NCBI RefSeq assembly: GCF_900143005.1
Contig: NZ_FRCS01000021.1
Span: 1 to 64,000, forward strand
Source: Cryptosporangium aurantiacum
GTDB lineage: Bacteria > Actinomycetota > Actinomycetes > Mycobacteriales > Cryptosporangiaceae
Length of the DNA stretch: 64,000 bases
Direction: 5' to 3'
Numbering within the stretch: the first letter of the stretch is position 1; each line of letters opens with the position of its first letter. The position numbers were made by a program, and so were the translations under genes. The notes beneath the pieces are model-generated. The model worked only from the letters and a program-made list of their open reading frames with translations. It ran no database searches and was not told the DNA's origin. Of the stretch, positions 30,496 through 37,929 are shown in pieces.

Positions 30496-31062
30496 TCAGG
30501 TGGTGGTGCCGGCGGAGCGGAGTGCGTCGCGGGTCCGGTCGACGATGGCAGCCAACGGCCCGGCGAGAACGTTCTTCGTGGCACTTTCGACCCCGGGATG
30601 GGGACGGGTCGGTGCCACGGCTTCCGCAGCCTTGACCGCCTTCGCCATCCCGGCCAGCGACGCGTCCTGCAGGCGCAGGCGCAGCTGGGGGAACTCGTAG
30701 CGTTCTTCGTAGCGGGCGTGGCTCAGTACCGCTTGCCGCAGGGCGAGCAGCCGTTCGCGGAAGTCTGGTGCGTCCGGCCCGTCGTGGTCGAGTGCGGCCA
30801 GGAGTTCTTTGGCTTGTCGTTCCTCGTCAAGGCGAGCGTCGATGACTTCGGCGCCGCCGTCGATGGAGCGCCGCGCCATCGGGTGAACGACCTCCTCCTC
30901 GGCGGTCTCGTGGACGGCGAGCAGCCGCACCAGCTCGTGAAACCGATCGTGTTGTTGGTCTCCGGTGGCGAGCAGTACCTCGCCGAAGAGCCGTTCGATC
31001 TGCGCGTGTTGGGCGAGGAGGAGGTCGATGACGTCCGGCTCGACGGTAACCGGGGCGGTCAT
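30496..31062 (-). CDS. Hemerythrin HHE domain protein
   Basis: A 188-residue protein. The HHE metal-binding pattern is visible: LLAQHAQIERLFGEV, the H-H-E helix LLAVHETAEEEVVHPMAR, and ALRQAVLSHARYEERYEFPQL. These non-haem diiron proteins bind O2, NO or store iron. It starts inside the stop of the ferritin-like gene (ATGA overlap), so the two are translationally coupled. Joint roles in oxygen or iron handling are likely. It ends 28 bases from the convergent lipoprotein gene. Confidence 0.9.
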   Translation of the reverse strand: MTAPVTVEPDVIDLLLAQHAQIERLFGEVLLATGDQQHDRFHELVRLLAVHETAEEEVVHPMARRSIDGGAEVIDARLDEERQAKELLAALDHDGPDAPDFRERLLALRQAVLSHARYEERYEFPQLRLRLQDASLAGMAKAVKAAEAVAPTRPHPGVESATKNVLAGPLAAIVDRTRDALRSAGTTT

Positions 31063-32276
31063 CGGTTGACCTCGTCCGCCGAGGCCCGCAGCCCGGCGAT
31101 CGGGTGGGGGCCCTCGGTCTCCAGACGGTACTCAGTGCCGAAGCGGGCACGGTGCTCGTCGATGACCCGCTCGCTCGGCGGCTTCTCGCCACCGTGGATC
31201 TGCTGCTGCATCCACTCGAAGCGCTCGTGGGCCTCTCGGACGTAGCCAGAGCCGAGCTTGGTCAAGTCCATCTGGTCGGCCATCAGTTCCCGCAGATAGG
31301 CCTTGTTGGACTCGAAACGCACCGGCTGGGGCAACGAGTCGCCGATCAGCTCCTCGGGCTCCCGGCCGTCGTGGCGGCGCAGCAGGTCGGCGGCGATCTG
31401 AAGGTGAGTGATCTCCTCGTTGAGGTGCAGTTCCCAGATCGCCTTCACCCGCCGATCGGTCTCTTCGGTGAAGAATGAGTAATACAGGTAGACCTCGCAC
31501 AGCTCGTGGTTGAGGAGCTGCTCCCACCAGGTCTCACCCGGGTCGACCAGGGACTCGTAGTGGGTCACGTGCTGCTGCTCGATCAGACCGATCTCCTGAT
31601 AAAGCTGGCGCGCGATCGGCTCCATGTACTGCGGGCCGACGTTCATGTAGTACGTGGCCACCTGCTGCTCGGCGGCCATGATCGTCAGCGCGTGCAGCTT
31701 CGACAGCGGGCTCGCGGTGTTGCGGTCGTAGGGCTCATTGACGTGATCGATCGGGTGGCGGTGCTGCTGGATCGTCGGCCGGCCCGGCATGACCTCCGTC
31801 AGTCCGTCGACGATCTTTTCGGCTTTGCGGCGCTCGACCATCTCGTACAGGTTCGCGTACCGGTAGAGGTGGTCGAAGTCCTCCAGCACCCCGAATTCGT
31901 ACGCTTGCTTGAGGTACGGGTCGGGCTCCATCCGGGCCACCCACGCGGTGAGGTCGACGGCGTTCTGCTCGTACCCCAGGGTCGTCTCCAACACGCTGGC
32001 GACCCCCGGCAGCAGCCAGTTCACCACCCGCTGCTGCTGGTTCTCCAGGTACCGGACCTCGGCCAGAGTGCGACGTACGTCCTGGTCCGGGCAACGACGG
32101 AAAAAATTGTGCTTGAAGGCGATCGATTCCGCTTCGATCGCGTTCAGCGCGATCACTCGGGTCGTCGTGTAGGGATCCGGCGGCTCGGGATCGAGCGGGG
32201 TGACATTTAGCTCCCGCCAGTTGCGGTACTGCTGCTCCAGGGGTATGCCTTTTTCGGCCAACGGGTTGAACGACAT
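31059..32276 (-). CDS. Ferritin-like diiron protein
   Basis: A 405-residue helical protein with ferritin-like metal motifs: two ExxH pairs (IEQQHVTH and NEEITH) on helices that also carry further glutamates (MAAEQQVATYYM, ELCEVYLYYSF), as in a four-helix diiron bundle. An N-terminal region of about 60 residues and additional His/Glu-rich helices (EAESIAFKHNFF) extend it. It is longer than bacterioferritin or rubrerythrin, so an oxygenase, peroxide-scavenging or iron-storage role are all possible. It is first gene of an operon with the hemerythrin protein. A stress-sigma-like promoter lies about 45 bases upstream of its start region. Confidence 0.8.
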   Translation of the reverse strand: MSFNPLAEKGIPLEQQYRNWRELNVTPLDPEPPDPYTTTRVIALNAIEAESIAFKHNFFRRCPDQDVRRTLAEVRYLENQQQRVVNWLLPGVASVLETTLGYEQNAVDLTAWVARMEPDPYLKQAYEFGVLEDFDHLYRYANLYEMVERRKAEKIVDGLTEVMPGRPTIQQHRHPIDHVNEPYDRNTASPLSKLHALTIMAAEQQVATYYMNVGPQYMEPIARQLYQEIGLIEQQHVTHYESLVDPGETWWEQLLNHELCEVYLYYSFFTEETDRRVKAIWELHLNEEITHLQIAADLLRRHDGREPEELIGDSLPQPVRFESNKAYLRELMADQMDLTKLGSGYVREAHERFEWMQQQIHGGEKPPSERVIDEHRARFGTEYRLETEGPHPIAGLRASADEVNR

Positions 32277-32328
32277 ATCGGGGCTCCGTTCAGGCGGCCA
32301 GCCCGGGGGCGGGCGAGGTCTGGTGCCG

Positions 32329-32354
32329 GTTACCCCCAGCAGGCGGGCTGAACC
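32329..32354 (-). promoter_or_regulatory. SigB/SigF-like promoter for ferritin/hemerythrin operon
   Basis: On the minus strand GGTTC (32354-32350) is followed after 14 bases by GGGTAAC (32335-32329), close to the actinobacterial general-stress consensus GNNT(T)-N14-16-GGGTA(A/C/T). Transcription would start near 32320, giving a leader of about 45 bases with a GGAG ribosome site. Confidence 0.5.
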
Positions 32355-32504
32355 CTTACTACTAAAAAACTCTTGATTGACGCTATGAGCAGGGGAAACG
32401 CTAAAAAGGCGTCCGCCGTTAAGCTGCGCAATCGGACGAACGGATAGCAATCACTCCGCACGGTTAGCGGCAGACGTATCCCCGAGAAAATTAAATTTTT
32501 ATTT

Positions 32505-32530
32505 GGTATCGGCTGCGATGTGCGGGGTAT
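32505..32530 (+). promoter_or_regulatory. SigB/SigF-like promoter for small membrane protein
   Basis: On the plus strand GGTAT (32505-32509) is followed after 15 bases by GGGTAT (32525-32530), again the stress-sigma pattern, mirrored against the divergent promoter at 32329-32354. It lies downstream of an unusually AT-rich block (32486-32504, AAAATTAAATTTTTATTT) in this GC-rich genome. The gene starts at 32570 after GGGAG. Confidence 0.5.
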
Positions 32531-32569
32531 AGCGGGGCGGCGCAACGACGTCTCAATCTTGGGAGAATC

Positions 32570-32869
32570 ATGACCACCGCTAACCCCACAAGTGACTACA
32601 CGGCCGGCAACACTTCGGACCGAACAGCCCGCACTAGGCGTCTGAGTACTGAAACGAAAGCATCGTTCAAGACGAGCGAACTGGTCGCATACGTGGCGGC
32701 CGTCATCGGCGTTCTCATTGCTTCCCAGGTCGTCGGCACCACCGACGGGCACAGTGACTACTTCCGGGCGGACCGGGCCTGGTTCTTCATCGTCCTTCTC
32801 ACGATCGGGTACCTGATCAGCCGTGGTCTGGCGAAGTCCGGTAGCCGCGACCCCTACGACGCCAAGTAG
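32570..32869 (+). CDS. Small two-helix membrane protein
   Basis: A 99-residue protein with a Thr/Arg-rich cytoplasmic N-terminus (about 32 residues) and two membrane helices (ELVAYVAAVIGVLIASQVVG and AWFFIVLLTIGYLISRGLA), separated by a short acidic loop (TTDGHSDYFRADR). It resembles widespread actinobacterial small membrane proteins of unknown role. A stress-sigma-like promoter with the right spacing precedes it, so it may be induced together with the divergent ferritin/hemerythrin operon. Good RBS (GGGAG). Confidence 0.8.
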   Translation: MTTANPTSDYTAGNTSDRTARTRRLSTETKASFKTSELVAYVAAVIGVLIASQVVGTTDGHSDYFRADRAWFFIVLLTIGYLISRGLAKSGSRDPYDAK

Positions 32870-32947
32870 GCCTCTCCCGCCCGGCGCGGCCGTCCTCGAC
32901 GGACCGCGCCGGCCGGGGCGCCTATCCGCCGCCGGGGACCGACTGCG

Positions 32948-34282
32948 TCAGCGTGTCGAACGCAGCAGCGCCTCGCGCAGCTCCGCGGCGGTGGCGAAAC
33001 CGATCGCGGGGCGGTCCTGTAACGCGGTGTCCAACACGTCGGCCAGCGGGCGGGGAATCGCCGGGTCGCGCTGCCGGATGGGGACGGCGGCCGTCTGGAG
33101 TACCGCCTGCCACGGGTCGCGGTCGGCGGGGAAGTCCCGGGGCGCCTCGTCGGTGAGCAGGAAGTAGAGGCAGGCGGCGAGCGCCCACACGTCCACGGCC
33201 GGTTTGGCGTGGCGGAAGTTCACGACCTGCTGGTAGGGCATGAACAGCGGTTTGCCCGCTGCGGCGCCGGTGCGAGTGAGCCCGCTCAACCCGGCCAGGT
33301 CGAACGCTTTGGCCAGCCCGAAGTCGGCGAGCTTGACCTGCGGCTTCGGATCGTCGGTGAGCAGGATGTTCTGCGGGGAGACGTCCCGGTGCACGATGCC
33401 CTGGCTGTGGGCGTAGTCCAACGCGTCCAGCGCCTGCACGGCCAGCGGCACCGCCTCGTCCGGCCGGAGGGTTCCGCCGCGGGCGAGCATCAGGTCGCGG
33501 ACGCTGCCGCCTCGGCAGTACTCGATCGCGAAGAAGAACGCCCCGGCGGCGCTGCCGGTGTGGTGCAGCGACGCGATGTTCGGGTGACGTAACGCCTGGC
33601 CGATCGCGATCTCGCGCAGGAAGCGGCCCCGGTCGGCCTCGCTGGCGGCGACCTGCGGCAGCATCACCTTGAGCGCGACTTCCTCGCCGGTCGTGGTGTT
33701 GCGCGCGAGGTACACCCGGCCCATGCCACCCGCGCCCAACTCTCGCACCACCTCGTACCCCACGAACCCGGGGCCGGCGTCGGGCAGCGCGTCGCGGACC
33801 AGCGCCGCAGGCTGGGCCCGACAGGACTGGCAGACGTGCTCACCGTCGTGGCCGCCGACCTCGTCCGCGATGTCGCGGCCACAGTGCGCGCACCGTGGCA
33901 TGACGAGGGTGGCAACTCGCCGCTGAATGCCGACCCGGAACGTCGTGCGTCCGAGCCGGATCTCGTCCCCGTCGGACAGGTCGTGCTCGGGGAACCGCTC
34001 TCCGGCGGCCTCCTCGGGTGTCTGGCCCTTGGCCCGCTGCCCGATCTTGACCCTGTTGAGGTAGGTCCCGTTGAGACTGCCGAAGTCCCGGATGCGCACG
34101 TCGGGCGGGTTGATGTCGATCAGACAGTGGTGCCGCGAGACCGTGCGGTGCTCGGTGTCGCTGGGCAACTGCGGTTCGCAGTCATCGGCGCGGCCGAGGA
34201 TGCAGGTAGTTCGCTCCTCGTAGCGGTAGGTTCGGCCGCTGAGTGGCCCGGCAACGATCGTGAGATGTACCGAGGGTCGCAC
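32948..34282 (-). CDS. FHA / zinc-ribbon / serine-threonine kinase
   Basis: A 444-residue three-part protein. An FHA phosphothreonine-binding domain covers about residues 5-118 (ILGRADDCE, VSRHHCLI, GSLNGTYLN). A zinc ribbon with two CxxC knuckles follows (Cys131/134 and Cys151/154: CAHCGRD...HVCQSC). The kinase domain (about 173-440) has GAGGMG, Lys205 (VALKV), HRD at 298-300, Asn305 and DFG at 320-322. The catalytic loop reads HRDVSPQN, with serine where lysine is usual, as in some bacterial kinases. No transmembrane segment, so it is cytoplasmic. Start GTG 34282 (VRPSVHLTIVAGPL) is fixed by the FHA fold; longer in-frame sequence is low-complexity. Divergent from a short kinase-like remnant. 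Confidence 0.9.
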   Translation of the reverse strand: MRPSVHLTIVAGPLSGRTYRYEERTTCILGRADDCEPQLPSDTEHRTVSRHHCLIDINPPDVRIRDFGSLNGTYLNRVKIGQRAKGQTPEEAAGERFPEHDLSDGDEIRLGRTTFRVGIQRRVATLVMPRCAHCGRDIADEVGGHDGEHVCQSCRAQPAALVRDALPDAGPGFVGYEVVRELGAGGMGRVYLARNTTTGEEVALKVMLPQVAASEADRGRFLREIAIGQALRHPNIASLHHTGSAAGAFFFAIEYCRGGSVRDLMLARGGTLRPDEAVPLAVQALDALDYAHSQGIVHRDVSPQNILLTDDPKPQVKLADFGLAKAFDLAGLSGLTRTGAAAGKPLFMPYQQVVNFRHAKPAVDVWALAACLYFLLTDEAPRDFPADRDPWQAVLQTAAVPIRQRDPAIPRPLADVLDTALQDRPAIGFATAAELREALLRSTR

Positions 34283-34339
34283 GGCGCACAGAATAGGCGA
34301 ATAACCCGCCGGGTGGGACGGCGTTGGTACGGTCCGGCC

Positions 34340-34459
34340 ATGACTGGCGGGTGGGCGGTCGGTGACACGGTCGCCGAGCGGTACCGAATCCTCCGGGTGC
34401 CGCGGGAGGCGTTCTGGACCCCGACCGGCCTGCCGCAGCACCCGTCAAGCCCTCAACTC
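34340..34459 (+). pseudogene. Possible truncated kinase N-terminus
   Basis: The frame MTGGWAVGDTVAERYRILRVPREAFWTPTG resembles the first 30 residues of a serine/threonine kinase (W-x-VGDTVAERYRIL), but it ends without a glycine loop or catalytic core and then runs antisense into the sigma gene. It may be the stump of a kinase deleted when the neighbouring ECF42 module arrived, or it may be chance. It is divergent from the intact FHA kinase, 58 bases away. Confidence 0.3.
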
Positions 34460-34473
34460 GTGAGTCGGAGGTG

Positions 34474-35700
34474 TCAGCCCAGCGCCGCCGCCTTGCGCAG
34501 CAGCACTGAGCGTTCGCGCTGGTTGGCGCAGAGCCGGGCGGCCAGCTCCAGCTCGGCGCGCGCCTCCGGGCGTCGTCCGAGCCTGGTCAGCAGCTCGCCG
34601 CGTACGGTCGGGACCAGATGCGAACCGGGGAGCCGGTCCAACGCGATCAGTTCGTCCACGATGGCCAGGGCTTGCGCCGGCCCGGAGGCCATCGCCACCG
34701 CGACGGCCCGGTTGAGCTCGACCACCGGCGAGGGTGCGACCCGGCCGAGCGCCTCGTAGAGCACGACGATCCGGTCCCAGTCGGTCTCCTCGACGGAGGG
34801 CGCCGACGCGTGGGCGGCGGCGATCGCGGCCTGCAGGCCGTACGGGCCGAGGCCGCGAGCCGACGCCGTGGACAGCGCGGTCAGCCCGCGGTGGATCGCC
34901 GAGAAGTCCCACCGCCGCCGGTCCTGGTCCTCCAACAGGACCGGCGAACCGTCCGGGCCGGTCCGGGCCGGGAAGCGCGCGGCCGTCAGCTCGCACAGCG
35001 CGAGCAGGCCGTGCACCTCCGGCTCGGTCGGCTGCAGCGCGGCCAGCGTGCGGACCAGCCGAATCGCTTCGTACGCGAGGTCGGGGCGCAGCAGCCGGTC
35101 ACCCGACGTGGCCGTCGACCCCTCGGTGAAGATCACGTACAGGACGCTGAGCACGCCGCCCAGCCGCTCCCGGCGTTCGTCGGCCGGCGGCAGCTCGAAC
35201 GGCACCCCGGCCGCCGCGATCGTCTTTTTGCCCCGGGTGATGCGGGCCTGCACGGTCGGCACGGGGACGAGGAACGCGCGGGCGATCTCCTCGCTGGACA
35301 GGCCGCCGACCACGCGCAGGGTCAGCGCCACCCGAGCCTCGGGGGAGAGGACCGGGTGGCAACTGATGAACATCAGCGCAAGGACGTCGTCGTCGATCCT
35401 GTCGGGGTCGATGTCTTCGTCGGCCGCTGAGCCGATCACCGGATCGGCCGCCAGCAGGGCGTATCGGTCCTGGAGGGCGGCCCGGCGGCGGATCGCGTCG
35501 ATCGCCCGCCGCCGGGCGGTGGCCATCAGCCAGCCGGCCGGATTGTCCGGAGCGGCCAGCGGCCACGACACCAACGCATCGGCCACCGCCTCCTGGGCCG
35601 CGTCCTCGGCCAGCCCGAAATCGCCGGTGAACCGGGTCAGCGCGGCGACGATCCGCGCCGACTCGATCCGCCAGACGGCCTCGATGTCGGCCGTACCCAT
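34474..35700 (-). CDS. ECF42-type sigma factor with TPR-like C-terminus (module A)
   Basis: A 408-residue sigma factor. Region 2 lies near residues 10-75 (RIVAALTRFTGDFGLAEDAAQEAVADALVSW... NPAGWLMATARRRAIDAIRRR), region 4 near 115-165 (LSPEARVALTLRVVGGLSSEEIARAFLVPVPTVQARITRGKKTI). A 220-residue helical, TPR-like extension carries the family signatures (YVIFTEG, EVHGLLALCELTAAR, AAIAAAHA, DRIVVLYEAL, PSPVVELNRAVAVA). ECF42 factors rely on this extension and lack anti-sigma factors. Its start overlaps the stop of the DGPF/YCII gene in TGATG. A matching TGTCGA/CGAC promoter precedes that gene, implying autoregulation. Confidence 0.92.
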   Translation of the reverse strand: MGTADIEAVWRIESARIVAALTRFTGDFGLAEDAAQEAVADALVSWPLAAPDNPAGWLMATARRRAIDAIRRRAALQDRYALLAADPVIGSAADEDIDPDRIDDDVLALMFISCHPVLSPEARVALTLRVVGGLSSEEIARAFLVPVPTVQARITRGKKTIAAAGVPFELPPADERRERLGGVLSVLYVIFTEGSTATSGDRLLRPDLAYEAIRLVRTLAALQPTEPEVHGLLALCELTAARFPARTGPDGSPVLLEDQDRRRWDFSAIHRGLTALSTASARGLGPYGLQAAIAAAHASAPSVEETDWDRIVVLYEALGRVAPSPVVELNRAVAVAMASGPAQALAIVDELIALDRLPGSHLVPTVRGELLTRLGRRPEARAELELAARLCANQRERSVLLRKAAALG

Positions 35701-36113
35701 CAGACCCGGCCGGTGCTCTCGGCCCGTGCCTCGACGGACCCCGTGGCGTCCTGGGGCGTCTCGTCGTCGCCGGCCACCCGCCGGACCTCGATCTTGGACC
35801 CGCGGGCGGCCGGCACCCGCTTGGCCCACTCGACCGCCTCCTGCTTCGAGACGACGTCGAGCAGGAAATAGCCCCCGAACAGTTCCTTGGTCTCGCCGTA
35901 CGGTCCGTCCGTGACCACCGGGGCCTCGCCGCTGAAGTCGACCACGACGCCCTGGCTCGGAAGGTCCAGGCCCTCCGCCGCCAGCAGAACGCCGGCCTTG
36001 ACCATCTCCTCGATGAACTGCCGGGTCGAGGCCATCAGCTCGTCGATGTCGGCCATCAGCGCTGCGTTCGACTCGTCGGTGCCCCGCATGATCAGCATGT
36101 ACTTCGGCATCAC
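35700..36113 (-). CDS. DGPF/YCII-family protein (ECF42 partner, module A)
   Basis: A 137-residue YCII-like protein with the DGPF motif in the form VTDGPYGETKELFGGYFLLDV, and N-terminal strand KYMLIMRGTDESNAAL. The last 30 residues are a disordered, acidic tail. It is translationally coupled to the ECF42 sigma gene (TGATG), the standard pairing for this sigma group. DGPF proteins are the usual regulon members; their chemistry is not established. ATG 36113 has GAGGAGAACG upstream. Confidence 0.92.
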   Translation of the reverse strand: MMPKYMLIMRGTDESNAALMADIDELMASTRQFIEEMVKAGVLLAAEGLDLPSQGVVVDFSGEAPVVTDGPYGETKELFGGYFLLDVVSKQEAVEWAKRVPAARGSKIEVRRVAGDDETPQDATGSVEARAESTGRV

Positions 36114-36159
36114 GTTCTCCTCGTCCGGCGGGGTCGCGTCTCGGCCCTCGCACCCACAC

Positions 36160-36186
36160 GTCGAACGAGCGGCCCGCGGATCGACA
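36160..36186 (-). promoter_or_regulatory. ECF42-type promoter, module A
   Basis: On the minus strand TGTCGA (36186-36181) is followed after 17 bases by CGAC (36163-36160). This matches the ECF42 promoter pattern TGTCGA plus CG(A/T)C as I recall it from work on this group. The DGPF gene starts 47 bases downstream. The second ECF42 module has the same motif and spacing. Confidence 0.72.
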
Positions 36187-36246
36187 CGCCTCCGGAGCTA
36201 TCTCGAGCCGCGACGGTCCGCGCTCCGAAATCCTGCCCGAACGGGC

Positions 36247-37143
36247 CTAGAGCAGGTCGGCGCGGCGCCAGATCTGGGTGCTTCGGCCGCCGATCAACCC
36301 GACTTCGGAGAGGAAGCCGGTGATCCGCTCGGCCATCCAGCGGCGCGTCTCCCGGTGGTGTGGGTTCGCCCTGGCCTCCGCGCGGGCACGTTCCGGATCC
36401 AGGCCGATCGACGCGTAGGCGCGCGGCCGGACGTAGGCGTCCACGACGATCGCCGCGACCGACGCGGTGACCAGCCTGTGCAGCTCGAGCTGCGACCTGC
36501 TCAGCTTCGGCACCGTCCGTGCGACCTCGCTGCGTGCGTAGCTGACGTGACGAGCCTCCTCGACGACGTGGATCCGGCTGACCGTCCGCAACAGCGGCTG
36601 GACCGTCTCGTCGGCCATTCCCTCGCGCTGCAGCCGGTCAAGGGTCTCCTCCACGACCAGGACGCTCGCGAACAGCGACGGGCCGCTGGACAGGTGGCCG
36701 TAGAGGCTGCCCAGCCGTTGCAGCCGGCGTCCCGGCCGGTAGTCGGGGCAGCCCAGCTTGGTGATCGTGCGGGCGAACATCACCGAGTGCCGGGTCTCGT
36801 CGCCGACCTCGGTGAGCGCGTACTGGGCGTGCGGTCGCCGGATGTCCATCCGCTGCACGTACCGGGCGAGCAGCTGCATCAGGACGATCTCGAACCAGAG
36901 CCCGATGCTCAGCATGCTCGCGGTCTCATGGAATGACAGCGCGATGCGCTGCTCCTCGGTGAGCTCGTCCCAGAGGGGCGTGCCGTAGAGCGTGACGCGG
37001 TGGAGCGGCATCGCCGGTGCGCCGTCGACCAGCGGGGCGTCCCAGTCGACGTCCACGGCCGGGTCGAACGAGTGGCGGGCCGACGCGGTGAGCAGCCGGG
37101 CGCCCACCTCGTCCCGGTCCCGTAGCGGAGCGGAGGGGCTCAT
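36247..37143 (-). CDS. AurF-like diiron oxygenase
   Basis: A 298-residue helical protein of the AurF (p-aminobenzoate N-oxygenase) diiron family. Metal-binding pairs are visible: LSFHETASMLSIGLWFEIVLMQLL, LTEVGDETRHSVMFARTI, VVEETLDRLQREGM and VVEEARHVSYARSEV. AurF oxidises aryl amines; many homologues have unknown substrates. ATG 37143 follows GAGGGAG. It is divergent from a TetR gene with a perfect operator-like palindrome between them, so it is likely induced by its own substrate. No other biosynthetic genes flank it, so a detoxification or tailoring role is equally possible. Confidence 0.85.
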   Translation of the reverse strand: MSPSAPLRDRDEVGARLLTASARHSFDPAVDVDWDAPLVDGAPAMPLHRVTLYGTPLWDELTEEQRIALSFHETASMLSIGLWFEIVLMQLLARYVQRMDIRRPHAQYALTEVGDETRHSVMFARTITKLGCPDYRPGRRLQRLGSLYGHLSSGPSLFASVLVVEETLDRLQREGMADETVQPLLRTVSRIHVVEEARHVSYARSEVARTVPKLSRSQLELHRLVTASVAAIVVDAYVRPRAYASIGLDPERARAEARANPHHRETRRWMAERITGFLSEVGLIGGRSTQIWRRADLL

Positions 37144-37172
37144 GATGTCTCCCTCGGGGAGGAACGATTTAT

Positions 37173-37197
37173 CTGGTACAGCGTGTACCAGTAATAT
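37173..37197 (+). promoter_or_regulatory. TetR operator and promoter between AurF-like and TetR genes
   Basis: CTGGTACA-GCG-TGTACCAG (37173-37191) has perfect eight-base arms. A TAATAT -10-like hexamer (37192-37197) abuts it, facing the TetR gene at 37208, which would therefore have a very short leader. The palindrome is 30 bases from the AurF-like start on the other side, so both genes can be repressed. Confidence 0.8.
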
Positions 37198-37207
37198 CGT
37201 GGAGCTG

Positions 37208-37921
37208 ATGTCGAAGACTGTCAACAGAAGCACCGACGGCCGGTCGGCCCGCTGGAGTGCCCACCGGGCCCAGCGGCGTGCCCGACTGGTCGACGCCGCG
37301 GTCGCGGCGATCGAGGAGCACGGGCCCGAGGTCACCGCCGGACAGATCGCGGCGGTGGCGGGCGTCGCGCGACCGCACCTCTACCGCCATTTCGACGACG
37401 CGGCCGATCTGCGTCGGGCGGTCATGACCAGGGCGCTGGCGCTGTACCAAGCCGGTCTCGCCCCGGTCTGGCATCCGGAGGGCACGCCGCGGGAGATGGT
37501 CCGCGCGGCGGTCGACGCTCATCTGGAGTGGCTCTCCACCCGACCGAACCTGCATCGGTACGCGCTCCGGGCCGCCAGGGACGTGGCCGGGGAACGTCGC
37601 GGGGCTCACGTCGGCGTCGCCGACGTCACCGATCCGGTCGACGTCACGCGCAGCGGGATCGCCGCGCACGTCGGCGCGCTGATCCAGGACGTGCTCCGGG
37701 CGCAGTCGCTGGACGCCGCGATCGCCGAGCCGCTCGCGTACGGGCTGGTGTCGATGGTGGACGCCGCGGCGACCCGGTGGATGGACAGTCCGGGCGGGCT
37801 GACCCGCGACGCGTTCGCGGGCCACCTGACCGACTGGGTCTGGAGCGTGTTCGAGACGGCGTTCCGCGCCGGCGGCGTGCGAATCGACCCCGATGCTCCG
37901 CTGACGATCGGTGGAAACTGA
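37208..37921 (+). CDS. TetR-family regulator of the AurF-like gene
   Basis: A 237-residue TetR regulator with a basic N-terminal arm (STDGRSARWSAHRAQRRARLVDAA), helix-turn-helix near residues 30-70 (GPEVTAGQIAAVAGVARPHLYRHFDDAADLRRAV) and a C-terminal helical domain. ATG 37208 lies 10 bases after a strong TAATAT -10, so the transcript leader is minimal. The perfect palindrome at 37173-37191 lies in the divergent promoter region and is the likely binding site. Confidence 0.9.
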   Translation: MSKTVNRSTDGRSARWSAHRAQRRARLVDAAVAAIEEHGPEVTAGQIAAVAGVARPHLYRHFDDAADLRRAVMTRALALYQAGLAPVWHPEGTPREMVRAAVDAHLEWLSTRPNLHRYALRAARDVAGERRGAHVGVADVTDPVDVTRSGIAAHVGALIQDVLRAQSLDAAIAEPLAYGLVSMVDAAATRWMDSPGGLTRDAFAGHLTDWVWSVFETAFRAGGVRIDPDAPLTIGGN

Positions 37922-37929
37922 CGTCCGGC

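Noticed and set aside
36247-37143. AurF-like gene as evidence of an antibiotic biosynthetic cluster
   Set aside because: No PKS, NRPS or other pathway genes are within reach; the gene has its own TetR switch.
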